Notes under the pieces: generated by a model
The model's input: the letters and a program-made list of their open reading frames with translations, nothing else
The model's database searches: none
What the model was told of the DNA's origin: nothing
Shown here: positions 42,036 through 53,451 of the stretch, one piece after another
How the letters are laid out: every line of letters starts with the position of its first letter
Numbering within the stretch: the stretch's first letter is position 1
Program-made: the position numbers and the translations under genes
DNA from: Tetrapyrgos nigripes
Taxonomy: Eukaryota > Basidiomycota > Agaricomycetes > Agaricales > Campanellaceae
Length of the DNA: 64,000 bases
NCBI GenBank assembly: GCA_013368315.1
Contig: JAACJM010000068.1
Coordinates: forward strand, 62,001 to 126,000
Reading direction: 5' to 3'

Positions 42036-44556
42036 ATGGACGGACAAGTTAGGTGCGTTTGTAGCTCATTCTTGAGACTGATGGGATGGGTTATTCATCT
42101 GTCTTTGATTTAGAGTCAAAAATCGCGCCAGCTGGGGTACAGGTAAGTTTTCTTACTTTCAGTTTCAAGCTGAACCGCTGAACCGACAACGATTTTACAG
42201 ATCACCACCGAGCAAATTCTTCGTGAGGTAGGTATATTCATGCAGCACTCGGACAGATGGCTGACATAGGCTCAAGAACGTCGAGACAGTGTATTCAGTG
42301 TCCCGAAGCAACGCGTTGATGATCTCGAGGAGCTTGACGAACATAGAGGCAGGAAAAGAGTAGAGTTTGAAGAACGTGTCCGTAGAACAAGAGGCAACAT
42401 GTGGGTTACCTGAACTCCGGCCATGAACTGACTCACTGACTCTACTACAGAAAGGAATGGCTGCAGTACGCTAATTGGGAGGTATGGACTGTTCGCTTTT
42501 GGTTCTCCACTCTGCCCTTAACCTTATGACTCTGTCAGGCATCCCAGAATGAATTCACCCGCTCCCGTTCTGTTTTTGAATGCGTTCTTGACGTCGACTC
42601 ACGCAGTATCCAAGTATGGCTCAATTATACGGAAATGGAACTCAAAGCCCGAAACGTGCAACCCGCCCGCAATCTCTTCGACCGAGCTGTGGCTCTCCTT
42701 CCCCGAGTAGACCAGCTGTGGTACAGATATGTCTATCTCCAAGAACTCCTCCAAAACATCCCAGGTGTTCGTCAGGTCTTTGAACGATGGATGCAGTGGG
42801 AGCCGGAGGATAAGGCGTGGCAGGCCTATATCAAGATGGAGGAACGATACCAGGAACTGGAGCGCGCTAGTGCGATATATGAGAAGTGGATTAGTGTGAG
42901 GCCAGAGCCTAGGGTCTGGGTGAAATGGGCCAGATTTGAGGAGGAAAGAGGCAGGACTGATAAAGCGAGAGAAGTGTTGCAGACTGCATTGAACTTTTTC
43001 AGGGACGAGGAAGAACAAATTGAGAAGGCTCAATCTATCTTCAGCGCCTTTGCCAAGATGGAGACGAAGTTGAAGGAATACGATCGGCCAAGGGCTGTAT
43101 ACAAGGTTGGTTGGCTTTCTTTTCTCTCTGTCGTGGAATAAACTCAGTGATTGGAAACAGTTCGCATTGGAACATTTGCCGAAAACTAAGTCGGAGGTCT
43201 TACTCGCAGCAGCATACACAAACTTTGAAAAGCAGCATCGAACCCAATCGACACTGGAATCTACTGTTTTGGGGAAACGAAGAATTCAGTACGAAGAGCA
43301 GGTATCTCAAGACGGCAGAAACTACGACATCTGGTTCAGTTGCGCCAATCTCGAAGAAGGCACTCTCAGACATCTACGAGACGGAGGTACAACTGCCGAC
43401 AAAGAACAAGCTACTATAGGGCGCGTAAGGGAAGTGTATGAAAGAGCAGTGGCCCAAGTTTCCCCTGGTAACGAAAAAAGGCATTGACGTCGATATATTT
43501 TCTTCTGGCTCGACTATGCGCTGTTTGAGGAGATTGAAACCAAGGTATGTACTTCCTTTCTCTGGCTTTGTACTGGTTCAGAACGCTGACATTTTTGTAG
43601 GATTACAGTCGGGTCAGACAGGTCTATCAGACGGCCATATCTGTAGTGCCTCACAAATTCTTCACATTCGCTAAACTGTGGTTACAATTCGCCAAGTTTG
43701 AAGTCCGACGGCTGGAACTCGGGAGTGGACGTAAGCTCCTAGAAACGGCTATTGATCTGTGTCCGAAAAAGAAGTTATTCAAGGGTTATATCGAGCTCGA
43801 GTTGGAGGTATGTATCAAAAAGAAGCTCTCCCTTGTCAGAAGTCTCACTTTCCTTCTGAGCTACGTGAATTTGACCGTGTGCGGAAATTATACGAGAAAT
43901 ATATTGAAGTAAGAAGTACCCTTGCCTCCCCAACGCCAGTTTGCTTAATACCTTTCCCGAACAGTTTTAACATACCTGCGTGGACCCAATTCGCTGAACT
44001 TGAAGCACAAGTACACGACTTAACTCGGGCTCGTGCCATTTTCGAATTAGGTGTTACTCAAACCCTACTATCTATGCCTGAGGTGCTATGGAAAGCATAC
44101 ATCGACTTCGAAGTGGAAGTAGGCGACAGAGAAGCTGCACGTACGCTCTACGAGCGTCTGATCTAACTCAGCGGGCATGTGAAAGTTTGGCTGTCGTATG
44201 CTCTCTTTGAGGCTGAAGCCATGCCATTTCCATGGGACCAAAAGGGAAGAACGAGACGATGAAGACGGGACCAATGAGCAGATGATGGTTCCCGGTGACC
44301 CAGACCGTGCTAGAGCTGTGTTTGAGCGTGGATACAGCGATTTGAAGGAGAAAGGTCTGAAGGAAGAGGTGTGTTATGCCAGCATATATTATCTTTCCTT
44401 CACTAATTCAATGACAGCGAGCTGCACTTTTAGAGGTCTGGAAATCTTTTGAAGAGGGGCAAGGCAACGAGCTTGGTGTGCAGAGAGTAACAGACATGAT
44501 GCCAGTTGTATCCAAGACACAGCACTTTGATCTTGAAACTGGTGTAGCAGTGCAAG
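42036..44556 (+). pseudogene. CLF1: CLF1/SYF3 (crooked-neck-like splicing factor) pseudogene
   Basis: CLF1 is a HAT-repeat scaffold of the NineTeen complex needed for pre-mRNA splicing. The copy is long and very recognisable: [80 protein letters not shown] and [20 protein letters not shown]. It keeps its introns, so it is a DNA-level duplicate, not a retrocopy. It carries several lesions: a frame break near 42126-42145 where exon 2 should lead into QITTEQILRE; a TGA at 43485-43487 (EKRH-stop-RRYIF, normally Trp); a TAA at 44164-44166 (YERLI-stop-LSGHVKVW); and frame breaks after 44220. The C-terminus fades near 44556. As the gene is essential in other fungi, an intact copy should exist elsewhere in the genome. 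Confidence 0.88.
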
Positions 44557-45061
44557 GTACGACCCATAGTGACGGTCAAGGAAAAAGAACAGTTTTTTAT
44601 CTCCCTATCGATACATGGCTCGAGGCACGGGCGTGACTTCCCATTTGGGCCAGCATGACATTACTTAAGCAATCCCTGGACCGTTGCGGCCAACCAACGG
44701 CCAACTTTGCATGGAGTATAGTCTATATCGTAACTGCTATGATAGTGCACTAGTAGTCTCATTCGCCTCCACCTTCAAACCCTATAACGCAAGTAAGCAA
44801 ATTGTCGTCGCTCAAACTTCGACTTCACGTCACAAATTATGAACACACCATCCTCCTCCTTCCCAGTCGTCCAGGCCGGATCGTTCGTGTGTGGATTTCT
44901 TGACGCTGAGCCTGGAGATTCTCCGATACCGAAGTTGTCCAGGCTTGCAGACTTTTTTCTCGAGACAAACCGTCCGGGCACTTTACGACATCTTCAACCA
45001 GTGCTATATAGAAATGTTCCTACGGAGATCTAGACTTCAAGCTTCAGGAACCAAGGTGACT
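44557..45061. other. Intergenic stretch before a SINE
   Basis: A plus-strand ORF at 44839-45033 (64 codons, start NTPSSSFPVVQAGSFVCGFL) has no recognised motif. Nothing else is supported. Confidence 0.35.
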
Positions 45062-45391
45062 TTTTTTTTTTTGTTTTTGTTTTGGAGGAGTGCTTCACGG
45101 TTGCGGACAGGGACACAGTCACCTTCCACAACCACACGGTAGGTGCGGGGTCCATTGGCCTCGCGCATGTGAGCATAATCATAAAGCCATAACGTAGTAA
45201 CCATAGCCAATCAATCAATTCCTTTTCCTCCCCGGAGAAATGCGTTTACGCACTGAGTGTGGGACTCGAATCCGGGTGACCGCCGGGTACTTACCTTACT
45301 TACCTCTCCCCACTTCCTGTTCTGCGTCGGCGATCACCTTCAATACCTACTAAAACTCCGGTCTTGTCTACCCAGTCGTCTGGGAGTTCAT
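45062..45391 (-). mobile_element. SINE-like retroposon with poly-A tail and target duplication
   Basis: On the minus strand the element ends in an A-rich tail (plus strand TTTTTTTTTTTTTG then TTTTTGTTTTGG at 45061-45086). A 14-16-base direct repeat, GGAACCAAGGTGACTT, flanks it at about 45048-45062 and 45392-45406. Within the element, the minus strand has a B-box-like GATTCGAGTC (about 45266-45275). The A-box is not clear. Tail plus long target duplication is typical of LINE-driven retroposition. A 71-codon minus-strand ORF across the end is not a gene. Confidence 0.75.
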
Positions 45392-45406
45392 GTGGAACCA
45401 AGGTGA

Positions 45407-46153
45407 CTTGACATCCTAGCAAGTCTGAGCCTGTTTGAAGATTTTTCAGCGTGCCGCAGTTTTCTTGATAAGCTAGGATTAAGTAGTAGTTGACGTCAGG
45501 TCTCAATTGCAACAAGGAATTTGGTTTGGCCTACAGCAAGGGATAAAATGCCCGCATGGACTTGAGCAACGTCAACCTGATCGAGACAGTTCTTGAAGTC
45601 AAGATAGGTTGAAAGTCTCCCAGTTCCACGCTGAAAAGTGTCATATTCCCGAGGCATGCCCGTTGTATGAAAGGGCGACCAGGGCAGATAACGACACTTC
45701 GGAAATGAAGTGAAGTTGGTATGAGTCGCACTAGTAATTAGCTTTTGTAGCTACAGTTGCAGTGGATATTGAGTGTGCTTTGACTGACGACGGTAGTATG
45801 GCTAAATACTTCCGAGTCCCTGGGAGGACTCTGGAGGAGTGTCATTTCGTATGACCGTGAGCGCCGTTGGATAATACGAACTTGTCACTTGGCGAAATTG
45901 AAATGCTTGGCATCTCGAATGCTCCACTCGCAGTGAAGCTGTTTACAGGCCAGAAGCATTGCAGCCCATGGCCAGCAGAGCGTTGATGCCAACTTTGAGC
46001 AGTAATAGATGAGAGTATACGCGTCCTATTGTGGCCATTACAGAGCTGAGGTGGAAGAACGGGAAGAGAGATCAGTGTCACGTCACAGTATACATGTACA
46101 AAACTTTTATATACCCACACCTAAATATTGTAGCTGGTTGAATTCGTCCAGTC
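45407..46153. other. Intergenic stretch, promoter side of the CNNM gene
   Basis: There is no gene in these roughly 750 bases that I can support. Short minus-strand ORFs at 45531-45731 and 45842-46120 have no motif. Confidence 0.4.
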
Positions 46154-49152
46154 ATGGCTCCTACCCCGAGACTGAATCCTCGTTCGACCCGTCTCATCTA
46201 CTCTCTGTTTTCCATCGTCTCCGCTGGGACCAAGTACCTTCGTTCAGATGAACCAAATGGAAACTTGCATACCTATGCCAAGCGTAAAGTTCCCTTTGAC
46301 CCCCACAAAAACCAAGACGTTGCCTTTGCTGTAATCATCCCAATTCTGGTGTTGCTTTCGGGTCTCTTCGCGGGTTTGACGCTGGGTTATATGAGTTAGT
46401 TATCGAGAAATTTATTTCCTGTATCCTAACTCAACAACATTTAGGTTTGGATCAGACACAGCTGAATGTCCTGAGTGGTGCGTCATGGTTGGATTTCGTT
46501 GATTACTTGGCTACTGACTTGGCGTTTCCTGGCGTTTCCTCGTTTAGTTAGTGGAACTCCGTAGGTCCTTTACCCCGCTCTTCTCGTTTCATAAACTAAT
46601 CTCGACCACCCTCTATCCCGACGTCGTCAGTGAGCAGCGCAAATACGCAAACCAGATCAAGCCTATTCGCCAACATGGTCATCTTTTACTCGTCACTCTT
46701 CTTCTCGCAAACATGATTGTCAACGAAACGCTTGCCAATTCTTTTCGACGAGATTCTCGGTGGAGGAGTTCAGAGTGTGGTTATTAGTACGGCGTTGATT
46801 GTTATGTGAGTCTTCCTTACTCGTTGCCTGCTTCACCATTTCGCTCTTGGATTCTCGTGAGTGACGTCACTTCTCGAGAGACACGAGGCTATAATTTCTC
46901 AACATCCTCCCTACTTTCATCTGAAAGGCTCATGAGCTGACGAATACCTTCACAGCTTTGCGGAAATCATTCCACAATCCCTTTTCACCCGTCATGGATT
47001 GTATCTCGGTGCAAAGGGAGTCTGGATCACCAAGTTCCTTATTCTTGTGCTTGGTGTCGTAGCCTGGCCTGTCGCAAAACTTTTGGATTGGGTTTTGGGC
47101 TCAAACCATGGTATCATCTACCGCCGAGTCGGTGCGTGTCCATTCTCTCACCTTTCTCATCAGAGACTTACCATTTCTATAATTCCGCCCAACAGAACTC
47201 AAAGAACTCATCGCAATGCATTCCTCTACCAGCGCTCACGGAGGTGACCTCAAGCACGACACTGTCGCCATCATCGGTGCTACTCTAGATCTCCAAGAGA
47301 AAGTCGTCTCACAAGCTATGACGCCCATCGACGACGTTTTCATGCTCGACATCGAATCCAAGTTGGATTACAAGTTGCTGAAGAAAGTCGTAGAGTCAGG
47401 ACATAGTCGTGTCCCGGTGTATGAAGAGGTCGATGTACCTGTTAGTGTCAGGATGGATGAAAGCTCCAACACTCTCCAGAAGACCGAGAAGACGCAGAAG
47501 GTCAAGAAGATTATTGGTATTTTTTTGGTTAAGCAATGTGTTTTATTGGATCCTGAAGGTATGGTTTATTAGCTTGCTTGCTAGTTTCCATCTGACAAAC
47601 ACCTGCAAAAAAAAAAAAAAAAAAAAAAAACAGACGCTACTCCCCTCCGTAGCCTCCAGCTCAACAAAGTACCCTTCGTACCCAGAAACGAACCTCTCCT
47701 CGGTATCCTCGACAAATTCCAAGAAGGTCGATCCCACATGGCCATCGTCAGCCGTTTCAGCGTCGAAAAGGCTAAAAGCGTGAAAAAGGCTGTTAAATCC
47801 ACTCTTACGCAACGACTCAAACAACGTGTTGGGATCGATACAAGCGATAGTAGTGATAGCGAAGATGAAAGTGATTCCGACTCCGAAGATAACGGTGTAG
47901 AGCATGATAGAGATACAACCCTCCGAGGTGATGGTGCTTTGGAGAAAGACGGCCAGGGTAGTGATACTGGTAGCGCCAAGGCCCAACGCAAACGCCCTTC
48001 CAAAGGCAGAAAACGGTCAAAGAAGAATGAGGATGTCGAAATGGGCGATATGAGCCAGAAGAAGACGGGTGTATTGGCTATCTCGAATTTGGAAGCGTAT
48101 ATGCCTGCTGATGCAGTCCTCGCTGAAGATGATGCCAATGAGGTGAGGTGATTCATTTGGCACGAAAAGAATTTGTATATTGATTCTGGATTTCGTTTGT
48201 CTAGTTCTTGCAAGGTTATGATCCTGCTATCATGCCTCTCGGTATTATCACGTTGGAAGATATCTTGGAAGGTTTGTCTCGACCTGCGTTGGGTTCTAAG
48301 TCTTGACTGACTGCGGGCCCTAATTTCTACAGAACTTATCGGTGAAGAAATCTACGACGAATTCGACAGTGAAGGTGCTCACGGTGAACCTATCCTCCAT
48401 CCTTCCGCGACTGCGCCTGCCAAAGTCAATGAACTCAGTCCTCCTACTCCCAAACCTCTTGCCAACGTCAAGAATCTCAGCTTCTTCCGTTCTCGCAGCA
48501 CTCCAGGACACCCTCATAATCCCGAAGATAACAACAACAACAAGAACGCAGAGAAAGCCCCAAGTGATGATCCCAACGCAGCCGATACCAACACTACAGA
48601 GAAAACTTCTCCTCAGGCACAGGCCCAGGCCCAGGTCAGGGTTCCCAGGGTCTGCGTCCTTCTGTTATAACGGATACACCAACGGTCACTGTTACTGGAC
48701 CCTCGACTCTCACTGGTACTGGTGCTGGTGTTACCTCCGAGCATCCCACCAACGCATCCGGACCCGCACCCATAGAAGCAGTCCTCTTGGCAGGAAAACG
48801 CCGTCAACCGTCCAACGTCGCAGGAACGAGCAGCTCCGCCGCACATCGTACTGGCAAAGGTCGATTCAAGAGTGGGCCTTTGAGTATGACAAGGGTCCGT
48901 AGTAATCCTGTTGTGACAGAAGCGGGGGCAGGGGACGCTGGTGTTGCTAGCGATATACAAAGTCAAAGCCAAGATCCAGCTGCAACTGTAGGGACAAATC
49001 AAGATCAACTGAACGCCAGCCAAGTCCAGGGAAGTGCCAGTGAATCGGAAAGGAAACCAATTCGTTCAAAGAGTGATGGGGATCGGATAGCTGGTGTTGT
49101 GGAAGGTGCTGAACGGATATCGAGTGAGAAGAGTAAAGGGGATGCTGAATAA
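46154..49152 (+). CDS. CNNM/Mam3-type membrane protein (DUF21 + CBS)
   Basis: Proteins of this family (yeast Mam3, human CNNM) act in divalent-metal and mitochondrial homeostasis at the vacuole or plasma membrane. The start at 46154 leads to the DUF21 core: VAFAVIIPILVLLSGLFAGL, TLGYMS (split by an intron) with LDQTQLNVLS, HGHLLLVTLLLANMIVNETL, FAEIIPQSLFTRHGLYLGAK and KFLILVLGVVAWPVAKLLDW. The CBS pair follows: VSQAMTPIDDVFMLDIESKL, VVESGHSRVPVYEEVDVP, VPFVPRNEPLLGILDKFQEG and MPLGIITLEDILEELIGEEI. A long acidic/basic insert splits the second CBS motif, and a Ser/Pro-rich tail ends at 49152. Two oddities: one intron ends in a run of 24 A directly before CAG (47607-47630), and the reading frame slips by one base near 48620-48650, in a GGCCCA repeat. 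The tail may therefore be misassembled or truncated. Confidence 0.83.
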
Positions 49153-49410
49153 CAATGATTGAATGAGGGTGACCTCCAATGTTGCCCAGGAGGATGAGTG
49201 CACGATATCCTTCATGACTTCGCTTCCTATTTAATGATTTTTTCGTCGGTTCCCTTTGTTTGTTAATAGTACTTAGATCTTAGATACTTTTGGATGGATG
49301 TTATAACGGTATAATGCACCCTTTCATGTCGTCGACATCAAATACTACTGTGACAAACCTCAGTAATCTATGGGGTACTACATACTACGCTGCAACCTTG
49401 CACCGTTAGT

Positions 49411-49948
49411 TCATACCGATGGCCAGAATGATCTGGATTCTGCAAGCTTCTTGAACCGTTGCATACTCTTTGACTCGGAATCGAGCTCATCGAGCTCACA
49501 AAAGTCCAATCTGAAAAACTGCAGATCTTGATACTCTGGATCCTCCACTCGTGGCTTTAGCATTTCGCAAGCAGTAAGCAGTCTATGAAATCTCAGAAAT
49601 CTTTCATGTTTCCTTGATGTTTCCTCCTTTGGAATGATCAAGAGATCCTTGAGACGGGGAAAAATGCCAGTGCCATTCTACTTCTCTCGAAGAAGCATCT
49701 GATGCTGTCCGGACAAAAGCGTGAAAGTTGATGATCAACGGCAGGGAATTTGAGCGACTCAGATATATTTGGACCAACGGCCGAAGTCTGTGGTATCTGT
49801 CGTAGTGGGCACTGAAAATACTGAAAATGTCCAATCTACCATTACTCTTTGCTCTGAAAATCAACGGGTACGAAATATCGCAGGTACGAATTATTGGGTG
49901 TCTCCCCGGGTATAACATGCGAAACCTCTCAATAATTCCCATTCGCAC
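49411..49948 (-). pseudogene. Remnant of an F-box/LRR-type gene
   Basis: Two separated parts resemble the F-box protein at 61564-63444. LSRSNSLPLIINFHAF corresponds to LRLSKSLPLSIDFHAFG in its middle. LTACEMLKPRVEDPEYQDLQ, then FFRLDFCELDELDSESKSMQ and RFKKLAESRSF corresponds to its C-terminus (GTACKVLESRLDDDGYYEVL, then EYFNLECSRLEGIDEDSENM and RRFKKLASRPG). The order is kept but most of the protein between them is missing, and the F-box is absent. It abuts the 3' end of the epoxide hydrolase gene. Confidence 0.65.
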
Positions 49949-51330
49949 CAGCTTTCAAAGCCGCTTCCCATTTCGCTGAACCTCCCTTCTCTCTCAGAAT
50001 CCGCACAAACTCTTGTATATCTTCAATCAGAGCTTCAGGGCATTCTACACTTGCAAAGTGCCCACCCTTCGCATGTTCCTTCCAGAACACAATATTCTCT
50101 GCAACGCTCGCTACTGCCCACCACTGTGGAATGTAACCCACATCCAATGGGAAAGAGCTGTACCCAAGTGGAACTTGCGTAGCTATCGTCTTCGACAGCA
50201 CTTCCTTTCCCAAGTTGTTAATTCCAACCTTGTAGATCCTAGCGTGCCAAGCACTTCCAGAAAGCAGGTAAAGGATCGTCCAGGTTATGACGACCTCGGG
50301 ATCCCACACATAGTCAGGCTCTGCAAGTGACTCGAGTTTTTCCCGAATCCACGCTAGCATGCCAATGGGGGAGTCAAGAAGACCGTACGAAATGGTCTGA
50401 GGCTTCGTCCCTTGGATACGAGAATATCCCGACTCCGACTTCATCCACCATTGCATACGTGCTAGTTTCTTCTTCTCTTCTGCGGTGAACCAGCGAACGA
50501 GAAGGGAAAAGATTTTGAAGGGGTAGCGAATGGCAGAGGGTGGAAGGCCAATCATGAAGTTGAGGTGGACACCAATACATGCATCGGGGAATTGCAAAGC
50601 AATAGACCGTGAAATAAAAGATCCCCAATCACCTATAGCGAGCTTGTGAGCCTATGTACAAGTCAGGGTAGGAAATTACCAATAACCTCCTTGCGCGACA
50701 TAGTGAGTATATCCGAGGCCTTGCATGAGCTTGTGATAAGTAGCAGCAATTTTGGCTATGCTGAAATCGGGTTTCTGTTGGGAACGAAGTTTAGACATGG
50801 TCACAACGAGGCGCGTAAGGACATACGCTCGGCGATGACGACAACGTGAAACCTGGAATACTCGGGGCGACGATATGGTAGGCTTGTGCTTGAGGGTCTT
50901 CAGGATCTGTCAGTTTGAGCAGATTCTCGACCTGGGGGACGCGTTTAGGTTCTGTCCGCTGCGCGACAACATGTCCACGTACCTCTAGAAAGTTACCGGG
51001 CCACCCATGGGAGACCAGCAATGGTAAGGCCCCTTCTCTCTCACTGCGATGATGCACAAAGTGCAGAGTGATGACTTCTTCACCCTCCTTAATATCCATT
51101 GTAAACATCTTAAAGTTCTCGTTTATCTTCTTCTCCACAGCTCTCCAGTCAAACTTCTCCTTCCAATAGTCGACCAATTCCGTCATCACACTGGAAGGAG
51201 TACCGTCGGCCCATTCTTGGCCTGGTTCATGAGCAACGTCAGGGATAATGCGCGCAGTTTTGACGCGGTTGTCGATCCAGTCAAGGAGTTCCTGGGACAC
51301 GGACAGCTTGTATGGCTTGGTAGCGCCCAT
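49929..51330 (-). CDS. Epoxide hydrolase (EHN + alpha/beta hydrolase)
   Basis: This is predicted to hydrolyse epoxides to diols, in detoxification or secondary metabolism. The start at 51330 gives the EHN head (PYKLSVSQELLDWIDNRVKT, then VDYWKEKFDWRAVEKKINEN). HGWPGNFLEV is the oxyanion-hole motif. YVAQGGDWGSF holds the nucleophilic Asp and is rebuilt across an intron with the unusual donor GTTATT (near 50690). GYSRIQGTKPQTISYGLLDS holds the lid Tyr, ENIVFWKEHAKGGHFASVEC the catalytic His, and ALIEDIQEFVRILREKGGSA ends the fold. The stop is at 49929. Length (about 400 residues) fits microsomal-type fungal enzymes, but I see no N-terminal membrane anchor. No pathway partners are next to it. 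Confidence 0.88.
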
Positions 51331-51655
51331 GGTGGTAGAGAGGGAAGGGTCACACTTGAATTATAGAATAGAGAGGTTTACAATGACACTTTGGGACGGA
51401 GGATAGATTGACCCGACTCCGACTCATTGACCCGTGTGACCATGTCCGGGGCCATGAGGAGCAATATAGGCTCTGAAGGGGCCGCATCAGGGACCATAAT
51501 AGATTGTGCTCTGGAGGAAGATCTTGAATATGACAGTCAAATTGGAAAAAGAAAAAAGATGGTAAACATCACTATTACTAACGTTGAACCACAACATGCC
51601 CAGTATTTAAATACAAACTAAAAACTACATCTAAAACATTAGAACAAACTACCTC
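51331..51655. other. Intergenic stretch
   Basis: This is the presumed promoter of the epoxide hydrolase and the 3' flank of the next gene. A 64-codon plus-strand ORF at 51427-51621 shows no motif. Confidence 0.4.
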
Positions 51656-53451
51656 CTAGAAAGCCCTCCCAGTCAGATAATTTTCTTCTTCCGGGGTATA
51701 TCTTTCAAATTCTTGGTACTCAGAGATAACCTCCCTGGTAATTAGTATGATTGGGTCCAGAACTTTGCCTCTTTCTGCGTCCGATATGTCGTTGTTGGCG
51801 ATTGTTGGAGACCGCAGGGTTGTTGCCGACTGCTGGGACTTGATTTGCATCTCGACGTCCTGGGACTGACAATCGAATGAGTACAAGAGAGAAATTGGGC
51901 TAGTAAAAGGCAATCGGCTTACCGTAACGCCTCGACTATCTCGCCTCCATGATTCGTACCAGTTTGCAACGGTGGTAGGTGAAAGGGAATAACTCTCGTT
52001 GTTCCTGGACGGGGTTGTAAGTTTCTGAAGTTGTTTTCTGCCGTTGAGTCTATCGCGACAGAGGTATGAGCGACGGAATAGACAATAGACAATATAGCTT
52101 ACGATGCAACGAAGCAGTTTGAGAAGACTTAATTATAGGATAATCAGTCTTCAGTTCATCAATTCCGCCAGCATCAGAACACTTACTCTTTGATAGTATA
52201 GCGAGAAGCGCCAACCAAACGACTGTTGATATCAGTCAGCGTGACAAGAATGGGACGAGAAAAGAGCCGCACATGTATTTTTCAAGGTAATGAACTAAAT
52301 ATATGGGATTAGCTGTAGGTGATAGATAATGTGAAGGATTCTTGAGACATACTGTTGTCAAGGTCGTCAGAAAAGCGGCGCTGGATAGAAATAATGATTC
52401 AATAAAAAGATAGAAGATGGACAGAAAAATACGAACCTTGCTATCGCGCCGGTCTCTGCGGGTTACGAGAAGTTGAGTTAGTATACACTCATTAGCCTCC
52501 GGTGAGAATGGGTCCACACTCACGAATAGTCCATCTTACAACACGGGTCACAAGTTTTGACGGACTTGACTTATTTCAGCTCCGTTTCACGTACTCGTTG
52601 AAAAAAGAGACTCACCCATCCACCTCTTCAAACGTTCGTCTTCTTAGAAAGAACACAATTGTAATTGCAATCAACGCGTCCATGAAGGCCCCCAGGCTCA
52701 GTTGTAAGATCATCAGCCAGGACCACTTGGCAAGAAACTTGCCGTCCAAGATGCCTAATCTCAACACTTGGACAGACAAGAAAAGCCATGCCCCGTATCG
52801 TGCCCAGACCACGAACAAGGCGATAAAGACAGCAATGATCACTCGTGGTCCCGCAAATCTGTAGATACGAAATAGGTAGAATGTCTTTGCGATGTTGGAG
52901 AGGAAATTAGTTCGTCGGTTTCTGTTGGTATACGGAATTGATTCACCTCGACCATCGGTGTAACCGCAGAACAGAGATAGAAAGTAGCGGTGAGCTCGGC
53001 AGGGTGCTCTGTCAGGAGCTTGAGTAATTTGCCCCAGTCAGTCACGGTCAGGGTATAAACAAGTCGTGATCCAGTGATATGACTCGCTACTTCCAGGCCC
53101 CTAGCATTGCGTGGTATGAGTTTCTCGGTCGCTTAGACTTGAAAAGAAGGACTAACTCACCATATAAGGAACATCTGTGCCAAGTCAGAATGAAGGCGTT
53201 AGAGAGAGTATTGATTGTTGGTTTGCAAAACCGTACCAGGATCCTTATAGAAAGCCTATCCTTAGGAAAGCTGGAAAGCACAGGTCAGTAAACTGAAGAC
53301 AAAAATATGCGGGAGTGTGCGAGCACACGCACCTCTGAAAGTAAGCGTAGGTTTGGACAGTCAAACATCCCAGCAAAGCCGCCGACACGTTCATCGCGAT
53401 TTCCAGAGCTCCCAAGGTGAGATCGAAGTTAGTGGTGACAGTGAGGACCAT
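51656..53451 (-). CDS. DUF6534-type multi-pass membrane protein
   Basis: The pattern is that of a large mushroom-specific family with about seven membrane segments and a DUF6534-type C-terminal half; the role is unknown, and a receptor-like topology has been suggested only by layout. The start at 53451 leads to TLGALEIAMNVSAALLGCLT and VQTYAYFQR, then PKDRLSIRILV. Later exons give PAELTATFYLCSAVTPMVEV, VIIAVFIALFVVWARYGAWL, SWLMILQLSLGAFMDALIAI and TIVFFLRRRTFEEVD. The cytosolic tail ends with YQEFERYTPEEENYLTGRAF, stop at 51656. At least eight short exons occur; several edges between 52000 and 52530 are uncertain. Confidence 0.72.

Noticed and set aside
45300..45515. 71-codon ORF as a small protein
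   Set aside because: It crosses the end of a SINE-like insert and its target duplication.
47543..48213. Long minus-strand ORFs under the CNNM gene
   Set aside because: They are antisense to recognised CBS-domain exons and to the acidic insert.
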